A stretch of DNA of 64,000 nt, taken from the NCBI GenBank assembly GCA_026545225.1, contig CM048845.1:105520033-105584032 (forward strand). Reading direction: 5' to 3'. Each line of letters opens with the position of its first letter. Position 1 is the first letter of the stretch. Source of the stretch: Cornus controversa (Eukaryota > Streptophyta > Magnoliopsida > Cornales > Cornaceae). A model generated the notes under the pieces. That model was not told where the DNA came from. It was given only the letters and a program-made list of their open reading frames with translations, and made no database searches. Shown piece by piece: positions 21,627-32,400 of this stretch. Position numbers and translations under genes: made by a program.

Positions 21627-23159
21627 TCAAAGTTCATGCTCTACCAATTCAACTGATTCAGTTCCAATGGTACTTGTTAAATCCATGAAAGCAGTCTCCT
21701 CAAAACTGGGTTGATATCCATTTTCTATGATTAATGCTTCCCATGCCCTAATCCCAGGAGCAACATCCTTACCAACCATTTCTTCCAGCAGTTCCAGAGC
21801 ATTACAAACCATTCCTCTTTGACACAACCCACATATTATTTCATCGATAGTTGAAGAACGAGGAATGGAACACTTCTCTAACATCTTACTTGACCAATTA
21901 CAGGCTTCATCAAATTCACCTATTCTAACCAACCCACGAATTATAATCCCATACGTCCGCTCATTCTGCTGCATACCCTTCAACTCCATTTCCCTCACAA
22001 GCTTCCTCGCCTTCCCCAACTCCCCAACCTTACAGAAACCCTCTAAGAGTATGTTATAAGTAATCAAATTAGGCTTGCACCCCAACTCCTCCATAAAATC
22101 AAGCATCTTGATTCCCTCTTCCACTTTGTTCTGCTTACACAAGCCACTTATATACACATTGTAAGTATATATATCAGGAACCAAACCCAACACAAGCATT
22201 TCATCAAACAGCTCATCCACAGTTGTGTACTTCCCTTCTGCAATAACCCCATCCAAAACCATAGTATAGCATACGATACCGGGCTTAATTCTATCCATTT
22301 TCATCTGATTCAAAGCATCCAAGGCATCCATACCCTTCCCTTTCTTCACCAAAAACCTAATCACATTGCACCAATCTGCTTCATCAGGACAAAACCCTAA
22401 TCTTCTCATTTCTTCCAATAAACCCATGACCTGAACACCAGATACATCTCTTTTTTCACACAACGTCGATAAGATCAAAGAACACATACTCACCACCTCA
22501 AGAATATACCCATCACCTATCATATAATTCAACAGCTTAATTGCATAGTCAACCTTCCTAATCCTACAAAGAGCTTTGATTAATATACAGAAACTCGATC
22601 CTTCGATCCGAATATTCATCAGCTGACTCTTCAACAAGATTTGAGGCACAATTCGGAGACCCTCTCTGTTCTTACAAAGAACAGAGAGTAGAGAATTGAG
22701 GGAGTACACAGAAGGGGTACACCTGAAACGGGGTATTCTAAAGAAAAGATCAATGGCATGTTGAATCATATTGTTATCGCCGTAAAATTCGATAAGATAG
22801 ACGAAAATGTATTCGGGTGTTTGAAAATTTTCGACGTTTTGGAGGTGATCGAGAAGTGGGGTTAGTTGGTGGGACTGAGAGGTGTGTGTTAGGGTTTTGA
22901 TGAGGAAGTGGTAGGCAGTGGGTGTTGGTTCACAGTTGAAGATGTTGAAGGAGTCTATGAGAGCAGAGAGAAGATGGGTTGTTGAGGTTTTTGCTGACTC
23001 TTGTTTTAGGTATCGCATGGCTTCTTCTTGATTGAGGGCTTGTTCCCATTTGGATTTGTGAGTTGAGTGTAGCCATTTCCTTCTTTTCCTGAGATGATAA
23101 TTGTAAGTAATGGTAGTTCCTGAAGATAAGTGTCTGCACTGAGTCACTGACTTCAGCAT
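21627..23159 (-). CDS. PPR protein, P class (At2g38420-like)
   Basis: Intronless 510-residue protein with about ten 35-residue P-type repeats between residues 75 and 480 (for example VPDIYTYNVYISGLCKQNKV, KPNLITYNILLEGFCKVGEL). P-class PPRs bind organellar RNAs and usually act in processing, stabilisation or translation rather than editing; no E or DYW domain follows the repeats. The N-terminus is basic and serine/threonine-rich and probably a mitochondrial presequence. The block KWLHSTHKSKWEQALNQEEA near residue 30, as I recall it, resembles At2g38420 of Arabidopsis. The first ATG is at 23157-23159 (MLKSVTQCRH); the frame continues two codons upstream to a TTG that is not a plant start. Stop TGA at 21627-21629. 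The RNA target is unknown. Confidence 0.92.
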   Translation of the reverse strand: MLKSVTQCRHLSSGTTITYNYHLRKRRKWLHSTHKSKWEQALNQEEAMRYLKQESAKTSTTHLLSALIDSFNIFNCEPTPTAYHFLIKTLTHTSQSHQLTPLLDHLQNVENFQTPEYIFVYLIEFYGDNNMIQHAIDLFFRIPRFRCTPSVYSLNSLLSVLCKNREGLRIVPQILLKSQLMNIRIEGSSFCILIKALCRIRKVDYAIKLLNYMIGDGYILEVVSMCSLILSTLCEKRDVSGVQVMGLLEEMRRLGFCPDEADWCNVIRFLVKKGKGMDALDALNQMKMDRIKPGIVCYTMVLDGVIAEGKYTTVDELFDEMLVLGLVPDIYTYNVYISGLCKQNKVEEGIKMLDFMEELGCKPNLITYNILLEGFCKVGELGKARKLVREMELKGMQQNERTYGIIIRGLVRIGEFDEACNWSSKMLEKCSIPRSSTIDEIICGLCQRGMVCNALELLEEMVGKDVAPGIRAWEALIIENGYQPSFEETAFMDLTSTIGTESVELVEHEL

Positions 23160-23323
23160 CTCCAATGGAGCTTGCTAGCTTCGTGTGTGTTGGCCCCAAA
23201 AGTTTGTTTATACCACCACCAAGGTTACAAAACCACTTCAGTTTGTAACATGCAGTACCATTACTACTGAGATCTCACGCGACACATGTTACTTCAAAAA
23301 CGAAACATTCATTCCTTGGAGAA

Positions 23324-23762
23324 CTAGGTTTCGTTTGCATTTTCAAGGATTGGAAGGAAAGGAAAGCAATGCAATGGGTAACAAATAACAAGAAAAATAA
23401 AAATAATTAAATAATAACTTGTATTCATGTTTAAAAATAAATTGAAAGGAAAAGAATGAAAATAATAACATTTATGTTTGAAAAAGGCAAAAGAAATGAG
23501 AGGAAAAAAAACTATTTTAACCAATTTATTATTATATTATATGAGACTTAAATGTTTTTTTTTTATAAAGTATTATCATTTCTCTTTAAATCTTTTCACT
23601 TTTAGGAGAATAGTAAATGAGAGATTTAGAGTGTTAAGTTATCCCTTCAAAACTCTCTTTGTCCTTTCGTTTGTTCTCATCAATAACAAACCAAACATGA
23701 AAATTCGTATTCCTCCCTTTTTTTTTTTTTCATCTAATTCTATCAATCCAAACAAAACCTAA
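23324..23762. mobile_element. MITE, copy 3 of the 19.5-kb family
   Basis: Ends CTAGGTTTCGTTTGCATTTT and CAATCCAAACAAAACCTAA are imperfect inverted repeats. The interior shares TTGTATTCATGTTTAAA, AACTATTTTAACCAATTTATTA and AATCTTTTCACTTTTAGG with 19495-19960. It lies just upstream of the P-class PPR gene start. Confidence 0.6.
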
Positions 23763-23806
23763 CATTCACACTTCTTGAAGAAATGAATGTTGTATTCTCA
23801 AAATAA

Positions 23807-26032
23807 TGTTGTTAACACCCAAATTGTGACCAAAATTATTATGACTCATGGTCAAGATTTTCGAGGTCTATATCTTATACTAGTCCATGGTCATAATTAT
23901 GAACTCTCGATCAAAGAAATGAAAATGAATTCTTAATCTAGATGGTAGGAATTATTTAAGATCTTCAGCTCAAAAGTAATATAAGAATTTCAGTCACTAG
24001 TGACCTAAGGGTTTCAGCTACTCATGGCCTAAGAGTTCTAGTCACTAGTGACCTAAGAGTTTCAACCGTTAATGACCTAAGAATTTTGGTCACTCATGGC
24101 CTAAGAGTTTCAGTCACTAGTGAGCTAAGGGTTTCATCCACTAGTGACCTAAGGATTTTGGCCATTCATGGCCTAAGAGTTTTAGTCACTAGTGACCTAA
24201 AAGTTTCAATCACTAATGACCTAAGAGTTTCAGTCACTAATGGTCTAAGAGACTCTCAACCAATTCAACTAAGAGAGTGGCCCAAAGAGAGAGTCACCTA
24301 AGAGACTCTCGATCAACTCACCTAAGAGACTCTTGACTAACTTGCCATAAAGACTCTTGACCAACTCGCTTATGGTACTCTCGACCAAGTTGCCTAAGGT
24401 GAGTAGCATAAGAGACTCTCGATCAACTCGCCTAAGAGACTCTTAACTAACTCGCCTAAGAGACTCTTGACCCACTCGCCTAAGGTATTCTCAACCAAGT
24501 TGCTTAAGAGACTCTCGATCAACTCGCCTAAGGTACTCGTGACCAAGCCGCCTAAGGAAAGTCGCCTAAGAGACTCTTGACCAAGTCGCCTAAGGTACTC
24601 TCGACCAAGTCGCCTAAGAAGAGTCACCTAAGAAACTTTCAATCAATTTACCTAAGAAACTCTCGACCAAGTTGTCTAAGGTACTCTCGACCAAGTCACC
24701 TAAGAGACTCTCGACCAACTTGCCTAAAATACTCTAAACCAAGTCGCCTAAGAGACTTTTGACCAAGTGACCTAAGAAGAGTGGCCTAAAGAGAGAGTCG
24801 CCTAAGAGACTCTCAACCAACTCACCTAAGGAGATACTGGCCTAAAAAACTCTCGACCAAGTCGCCTAAGGAGATACTCGTCTAAGAGAGTCTTGATCAA
24901 CCATGATCAAAAGTCTGGGCTAAGATATATTCAACATCTTCTTAGGTCATAGGCCATTGACAAAGATTTCGTCTGAGTCAAAGTATAACCAACTGCGAAT
25001 TTCAAGGACTTGAGAACCCAGAAGTCAGGTTTAAAGACTAATAAAGCTAAAAATAGAAAGGACAACCTAACAATTTCTAAGGTTCAGAAACTCAAAGCTA
25101 CAAATAAGAGAATCTCACCTACTTATGATGGAGAAAATCAAAATGGTCAGTGGGCAGCCTAGGCATAGGTCAAAGTCAAGAATGGTAGGTGAGAAAAGCT
25201 TAAAATGGCTAGATCTTCAACGATAACAACCTTAAAAGAATCTGAAGCTTATAACTACAAATAGCCATGACAGGTAAGATATTTGACTGACACATGGGAA
25301 GTCATACAAACTTGTAAAAGCTGAAGATTCCAAGATGGGTCATGAATGGTCACTTTCACTCTAAATCTATTCATTACTTAGAGGAATGTGAGCTGAGGAA
25401 GACATCACCAGATGAAGGGCCTCTATAAATACTCATGCAAATCCCATAAGAAAGAGGTCTCAACACCAACATTTAACATGTCTCTGTTATCTATATTTCT
25501 TAGCTTATCTAAGCTTATTGTTTTTAGCTTCACAATTCTATTTTTCATGTCTGTCTAGATCTTTAACTCCTTAGTTTTAGTTTAGTACTTTTAACTACTC
25601 TATCTTTAGTTCAGTAATTTTAGCTAGTTGTACTCTATTTTCTCAACGCCTTAGATCTCTAAATGTAACTTGTTTTCCAGCATCAATGAAATTTATTTCT
25701 TAATGAACGTGTTGAATTTCTTACTCTGCACTTTATTTCTAGTCTCGTTATCAATCTCCCATTCAAAACTAAAAGTCTTTGTCTTTAAGGCATTGAGAAC
25801 CTAGCGGGGAGGGTCATTCCTACTGGCCTTCAGTCGCCTGATCCTTAAGAGGACTGATTCACGGTCTGAAATAGAAATAGTTTGGCTTACCCACACTTGT
25901 GTTTGATGGAACACTGGCACGCTCGCACATCTTATCCAGACCCATGTTACCAGCCAACCAATCTTGGCTTTCCACGTGAGAGTCGACATTGCGAGCCAAA
26001 TAAATGTCTGTCGCTTATTTTAATGCACAACA
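23807..26032 (+). mobile_element. Probable solo LTR (~2.2 kb) of a large LTR retrotransposon
   Basis: Begins TGTTGTTAACACCC and ends GCACAACA (TGTTGT/ACAACA inverted ends). It contains in order a long repeat-rich U3-like part with the minisatellite, a TATA box (CCTCTATAAATACTC near 25422), a possible poly(A)/R region around 25660-25705 (TGTAACTTG, CAATGAAATTTATTTCTTAATG) and a U5-like GC-richer block at 25795-25990. No primer-binding site or internal region follows and no second copy is in the window, hence solo LTR. No clean 5-bp target duplication was seen, so the exact borders are provisional. Confidence 0.5.
23985..24900. repeat. 24-bp minisatellite, about 35 copies in two sequence types
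   Basis: Near-continuous 24-bp units. The first ten or so are of type AGTTTCAGTCACTAGTGACC+TAAG (23985-24250); the rest are of type AGACTCTCGACCAAGTCGCC+TAAG (24250-24900). All units share the CCTAAG end. A few units are longer or shorter (near 24270, 24400 and 24780). Because 24 is a multiple of three, open frames on both strands translate into 8-residue repeats (LGELVKSL on the minus strand, VTSDLRVS on the plus strand); these are not taken as genes. Confidence 0.9.
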
Positions 26033-27348
26033 AAATGAGAATATGATATATATGTACAACAAAATAGGAGAATAGGATATATGTGTAAGGAAGATAATTT
26101 GTTTTCAATTTAAACTTTAGATTCAAAACCTTTATTAAAAAAAATAGTAGTTATGTTCGTATGGTTCTCACATTTCTCTAGGGGATTCTGTGCAACAAAT
26201 CTACATTACAGTGCAACACAATTATATTACAAAGTGCAACATAACTGTATCACAAAATGCAACATTGATGCAACAACTTTAAAAAGTTATACAACACATT
26301 TATATTGAAGATACAACACCCATGTAACATATTAATTATATCATATAGTAATGTTATAACACCATTAAATCAATAATTTAATACATTTACGTAGTTGGTG
26401 GTGTATTATGGATTTGAAGCTGTTCCATTCATTTGTTGTCTTACAAATAACATGCATACTCACTTTGTTACAAGAGTGCACACAATTCAGTTTAAAGAAT
26501 ATACTAGAAGCAAACTAATCCTAACTCTTCCATATTTATCAACCCAAGTTATGTGACTCTAGATAATTAAAATTTTCTCTGTATCTAGTCAAGAGTGCAT
26601 TTGTAACTTCTAAAATCATATGATATGTTAACAAGAATATAGCTTTAATATTATATTTTTGTAAATGAGAAAAAGTATATGTATATATAAGATTGGTTTA
26701 TTGTGACTCAAGCTTATGTTAACAAAAACATTACCATCCAATCAATTGAAACCTATAAATATTTATGCATAAATATAACGGTTTTGTACAAATTATTTTA
26801 TTTTTTTGACTTTTAAACAGTGAAAGGAATAAATTATAACGTTGTCATGTAATCAGAGTCAAATCGTTGAGACATAAAACCAAATCAAACCAGAAGGGTT
26901 GAATTGGTTTAGATGGAATTGACAATGTAAATGGTCTATTTATGCACTTCTAGACTTAAATCATCAAAGATCATGATATGACTTGAAGTACAAGTGTACA
27001 ACTCTTGGTGTATTAATTCATATGTATATTTTTCCTTTGTGTGTTGTTTAGTTGGCTTAGTATTTCTATTTGAGATGCATTTTCCTTAACATTCCTCGTT
27101 TTGCCGCGTATGAGCTTGGTCGTTGACGTATATAAATAGATTTCACAATTTTAAATAATATATTGAACTTGTCTACAAAAAGATTTCACAATTTTAAAAC
27201 AAATCCGTTAAATCTATGGGATATAAATCCCACATGCATATATAATATTTATAATTTTATAAATAAACCATTCAACAATCAATTAACCTCCGATAAGTCG
27301 TAGTTTTCTTAAGGAAAGCATGAACAAGCCTATTCAACAAAGACTATT

Positions 27349-27410
<62 letters not shown>

Positions 27411-27530
27411 ATCTGTAAATTTTCCTGAAGTTGAACTTGAATATGACTCTCACGCGTCTTGCTAGTTACTTGAATATATTGGTCTCTTCGATCTCTTGGA
27501 AATTTCTTGTGACATTCTTCGGCTTCCCAT
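26033..27530. other. Upstream region of the LURP-one-related gene
   Basis: No gene. At 26180-26330 short imperfect repeats of the type ATTACAAAGTGCAACATAA recur about six times. A long (AT)n run occupies about 27352-27408, roughly 230-290 bp before the next ATG. Confidence 0.45.
27352..27408. repeat. (AT)n microsatellite
   Basis: About 56 bp of pure AT dinucleotides in the proximal upstream region of the LURP-one-related gene. Confidence 0.95.
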
Positions 27531-27535
27531 GTGCC

Positions 27536-27543
27536 TATATAAG
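27536..27543 (+). promoter_or_regulatory. TATA box of the LURP-one-related gene
   Basis: TATATAAG in GTGCCTATATAAGGAAAGG, 102 bases before the ATG, the best core-promoter match upstream of the gene. Confidence 0.6.
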
Positions 27544-27637
27544 GAAAGGATGAGTCTTTTATATGATCACCACAATATATATAGAGATACACACAAAAAT
27601 ATATATCTGAGAGATATATCGAAGTTCGAAACATACA

Positions 27638-28525
27638 ATGGCACAAGCAAGTAGTCGTTATGCACCATTAAGTAATCCCAATCCTATAGTTGGAAGCCAG
27701 TTTTGCGCTCCTTATCCAGTTGATCTTGCAATCATCAGAAAGGTTTTGAGCATAACCGATGGCAACTTCGCTGTTACAGATGTTAATGGCAATGTCATGT
27801 TCAAAGTAAAAGGCTCCTATCTAAGCCTTCATGACAGGCGAGTTATACTTGATGTCACCGGAAAACCCATCCTCACTTTACGCCAAAAGGTTTGATATAT
27901 ATCTATATATATATATATATTACGTACATTCAATTTCTTTATGCTGGCTGGCTGGCCGGCCATATGTGAAAATTCATTTGCACTATTTGTAATTAAAATT
28001 TATCCATCACTAGCTAGTGCCTAGCTAGATGAGATATGTTAATGTTGTGTGAAACACATATATGATATGATAGCCATGCACATAAATAAATTAATGTTTG
28101 AATCAGAGCTTAATTATTTCAGTTTGAACTAGTTAATTTCATATATTTTTTTAACTATTCATTCAAATGAGTTTTAACATAACCAATAATGTACGTACGT
28201 ACATATATATATATTGGTCTCTTCAATTTAGTTATATTGATTATTGATAGGCACTAAATTTTCCAATATTGCAGATATTGACAGCACATAACAGATGGCA
28301 AGTGTTTGGAGGAGATAGCTCAGACTCCAAAGATCTCATCTTCACTGCTAAAACATCTTCTATGATCCAAATGAAGACCAAGTTAGATGTGTTCTTATCG
28401 AATAACACCACACAAGAGTATTGTGATTTCAAGGTCAAAGGAAGCTGGTTGGAAAGATCATGTGTTGTTTATGCAGGAGATTCTTCCACTATTGTTGCCC
28501 AGGTAAGAATTTAATCTCTTGCATA

Positions 28526-28567
<42 letters not shown>

Positions 28568-28749
28568 TCAAACATATATATGACAATATATTGATGTTTG
28601 TGAAAATGCAGATGCATAAGAAGCACAGTGTTCAAAGTGTGTTGCTTGGAAAGGACAAGTTCATGGTGACAGTATATCCTAATGTTGATTATGCCTTCAT
28701 CGTCGCGCTTATAGTGATCCTCGATGAGATCAACAACCATGATAATTAA
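27638..28749 (+). CDS. LURP-one-related (LOR) protein, 3 exons
   Basis: Exons 27638-27889, 28275-28502 and 28612-28749, all joined in phase 0 at good sites (AAG/GTTTGA, TTGCAG/ATATTG, CAG/GTAAGA, ATGCAG/ATGCAT), give 205 residues. This is the usual length and gene structure of the plant LOR (DUF567) family, which has a tubby-like beta-barrel fold; LURP1 itself is needed for full basal defence against an oomycete in Arabidopsis, while most members are uncharacterised. Landmarks are PYPVDLAIIRKV, FAVTDVNGNVMFKVKG, RRVILDVTGKPILTLRQK, HNRWQVFGGDSSDSKDLIF, FKVKGSWLERSCVVYAG and a hydrophobic C-terminal helix YAFIVALIVILDEI that corresponds to the central helix of the fold. Start context ACATACAATGGC is good. 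Stop TAA at 28747-28749. Confidence 0.93.
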
Positions 28750-29432
28750 TTAATTAGATAATCGCCTCTCAATAAGACAATAATGTAAAACGCCTCCTTT
28801 TTTTCGTGAAATATATGTTGTAATTCTATTTTTTATCATTATTTTATTCGTTTCTTGTATTGAAAGGATAATCAGATGTTAATGAAATCACTAGTAATAG
28901 AGTCAATAAAGTCCTTGTTTGGATTTGGTAATTCACCATCGAATGGGTGGGTTTTAAAGACACAATCAACATGCATAACACATTCAACAATGTTTATGAA
29001 ATGAAGAGCACATGGAAAACCAACCAGCCACCAAACAAAGATGTGTTCAGGAACATGAAAGAATTCTTCCATCTCATGCATTTACAAAGCATCTATATTT
29101 ACACCTTTTCCCCCCATCCCATCTATATCTCATTATTTGCCAAAGCATCCAAGGAATATGTTGGATTTCTTCCCCCCACCTGCCACACCCTCTAATGGAG
29201 GAGGCTAATGAATAGATAGTAATATACAATATCTAGACACAGTAAGTTGACCTCTATTTCCAGAAACATGGATTGCAAGGAGGAACTGAACTGGAGAAGC
29301 AGAATGACTCAATCCTCATCTCCATCTGCACCCACATTGGGATCACACCGATGATATGTACGTTAATAATGCACTCATACTGCCTCCCAACAACAAGGCC
29401 TTCAGAGAGAAACATGAATAATGAATCTACAT
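28750..29432. other. Spacer between the convergent LOR and RAPTOR genes
   Basis: Contains the 3' ends of two convergent transcripts. Near 28780-28830 AATAAGACAATAATG and TTGTAATTC fit a LOR poly(A) region. The minus-strand RAPTOR 3' UTR should occupy part of 28900-29487. ORFs here show no domain. Confidence 0.4.
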
Positions 29433-29449
29433 TTATCTTGCCGTCTCGC

Positions 29450-29453
<4 letters not shown>

Positions 29454-29487
<34 letters not shown>
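29454..29487. repeat. (AG)n microsatellite at the RAPTOR stop codon
   Basis: About 17 AG units directly next to the RAPTOR stop (29488-29490). On the coding strand it reads as (CT)n right after GGTGGTTAAT. Just beyond it, GGCAAGATAA on the minus strand (ending 29433) matches what would encode a terminal A-R-stop. Confidence 0.9.
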
Positions 29488-29490
<3 letters not shown>

Positions 29491-32400
29491 ACCACCATAG
29501 ATAGAGATGCAAGCATCTGCAGCACCAGCAGCAAGCACTACTTGATATGGATGGAAGGTGAGGCAGCTTACTGATCTTATCTTCTGGGCCTTGAAGGTAG
29601 GGTTGTTACTAATAGTGCCTAACAGTTTACCTTCCAAATTAAAGAGTGTGATAAGCTGTTTGGCTGACCCACTGGCAATAATTGGTGCATGCCGATGAAC
29701 AGCTAAAGCCGTAAGTGAGCCCTTGTGAGCATTAATTGTGAGGTACGCATCCTTCTGGTGTCTAATATCAAGGAATTGAATGTCACCAGCCTGAGATGCA
29801 CTGACAATCTGAAAGGAACAAATAAAAAATGAAACAAACCATAATAAACTAACTTTTCCAAACCTAAATGTTTAGTTTCACAAGGCTCTGGATAACTATG
29901 AACACAACTTTCACCTAAATGGAGATAATAGATAACATCTTATATATAAATATACATTTATTATACAAACACACACATACCTTCGCTGGATCAAGTCCGG
30001 ATTGAAAGCCAATTCCCACAACTCTTTCTACTCTCTGGGTGTGTGGCCAAGTTGCACAAACAAGCCTGATTTAAACAGATTATTATAAAATAAAATGAAT
30101 ACATAAAACATGCAGTTAGAGAAAGGGAGGAATGTAGAGTGCTAAAAATGTTTTGAAGATTGAGTGTTAATTTCCAGAAAAGCTTTAGCTGGTCATGTTA
30201 ATGGACAGTAGGAAAATCTCCAGGCAGAATATCATGTCTCGCAAATTTATAATCACAGCAATGGATGGCGTTGCACTATTAAAGCACAGCAACAATGATG
30301 CTACTGTCAGTGAAATTTTTTTATACACTATTTAATTAGTGCTTACATTTCAGGAGCTCGAAGGTCAAATAGTCTGATGGAACCATCCAAAAAACCAGCT
30401 GCAAATTGACCCCCGTGAACTTGAGAAGCAGCCTACACAAGGCATGAATAAAAATACCCATTATGGAAAGTACAAATGTTGCCTTTGACGATAATAGACA
30501 ATAAAAGATACAGTACAAGTGTAAAACTTGGAAACAGCAGAACCTTGAAAGCTCAGGACAGTTAATGTAGTGCTACTGAAACAATTCTTTATTGACAAAA
30601 TATATTAAATACACTAATATGACAACAGCATATATCCTTGGAAGAGAGCAAAATCATGAAAAACAAGTATACAACTCCACTTGGAAGGCAAGCACTTTGC
30701 TATGTTCATTTTTGGTCATGGGGATCCATCATATCCAACATGGAATGGGGTGCCATACCCATTTCTGCACAAACTACCAGAAACCGCAAAGCAGCAAAGC
30801 TAAACCGCTTGCACATCACATAAGTAATACCTCTGCTTATATCAACTGAATGTGAAACAAAAAAGAAAACATATACGATTGCGGGACAGGTAGGAGCGCT
30901 TCGATATCAAAATATATTGAGAAGAAGAGAGAGAATGAGAGAGAAGAAGAAGATTAGGGGAGAAGTAGTAGGAGGAATTAGCATGTAATCTTAATAATAT
31001 TCAATCATCAAAAAAGTACCCTTCACAATGCATGAACCAACATATAAATAGGCAGCAAGGAAAACCCTAATCAAATCCTACTACTAAAAATAGAACCCTA
31101 AAATATTAAATTACGAAAATATTCCTAAAATAAAAACATTACTAATATAATAATAATATTAAATAAAAATTATCCCTAATTATCTATCTTTGCCCCTTCT
31201 CTAAAAATAGAGGCGAAGCACGTGCAACTCATGCATGCAAATCATAACTCGTCCTCCAATTCTCCACGATTGAGAAGAACTCTTCTCCGAAGAGTGAAGC
31301 GAACAATGTTACTCAAAAAATCTCGAATCAACATGGCAAAACTCATTCGTACTCCATGTGAAATTAGAAGAGGGGTAGTACTTCCATAGTAGCCATAGTA
31401 GATCACTCTGATGGTCACGAACGTCCTCTACCCAGTCCAAAAACCATGGCTAACAGAATGGAAGAATAAGTGCTGATGCTGAAGAAAATATAACTCCACC
31501 TATAGGAACACAAGATAATAACACTGGTGCTTCAAAAGTACAATGGTTAGGCATCAAATACTCCGCATCAAAAATTGAATTAGTACTCAAATCTAATGAC
31601 CAATCAAAGAAATATGCATTAGGTCCTGACTCACGATTGATGTGGAAAAGTCTAACAATGTGGCCATGTTTTATATGGAAGGAGCTCTTAAGATAAGGAT
31701 GCGGTAATGCACAAATTATAACAAAATCTCCTTCCAAACATTCATGATTCCTATTATGAGGATATGTAGCAAGTTCATAATTTTTATTACTCAAAACAAT
31801 TTCGTATCGCATATCGGCATGAAAATCATGGACAAGCTGGACAAAGGAATCAAGGAATTCAAGCGAATACATATATGGAGGTGGGTGATTATAATCAATG
31901 GACTGACATGGTAAATAAACTAAAAAAAGCAACTACCAATACACTGATTAGTCAAACTAGTATAAGCAAACTCTATGATAGGCAAAAATAAATCCCAAGT
32001 GTCTAGATGCAATCTTACAAGATAAGTGGCCAACTTTCCTAGACCTTGGTTAACAATCTCAATTTCCCTATCAGTTTGAGGACATGATGCAAAAGTAAAT
32101 TTTAGAATTGTCCCTAAAAATGTCCAAAGTGTCTTCCAGAAACTACTGTTGTACTTCACATCTCTATTTGACACAATGAAAGTGAAGGACTCATGATGTG
32201 TAACAACTCTCCCATTTGCTTCAACAAGTATGTAGTCAATATGATCAATGTTGCAGTCATTAAGGGCAACTACTAACTGAGGAGCACAATGACCAATTTC
32301 TTCACAAAACACCCTATCAGAGACGTGACTACTTCCAAAATACTCTTTTCTAAATGGACTAATAGAAGTGACTACTTCTACAAAGTCAGTGATCAAAAGG

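Noticed and set aside
23160-23165. Extension of the P-class PPR gene to a TTG two codons upstream
   Set aside because: TTG is not a usual start in plants; the ATG at 23157-23159 is used.
24086-24762. Repeat-protein gene or CRISPR-like array in the 24-bp minisatellite
   Set aside because: Frames are open on both strands only because the unit is 24 bp. There are no spacers between repeats and the context is plant nuclear DNA.
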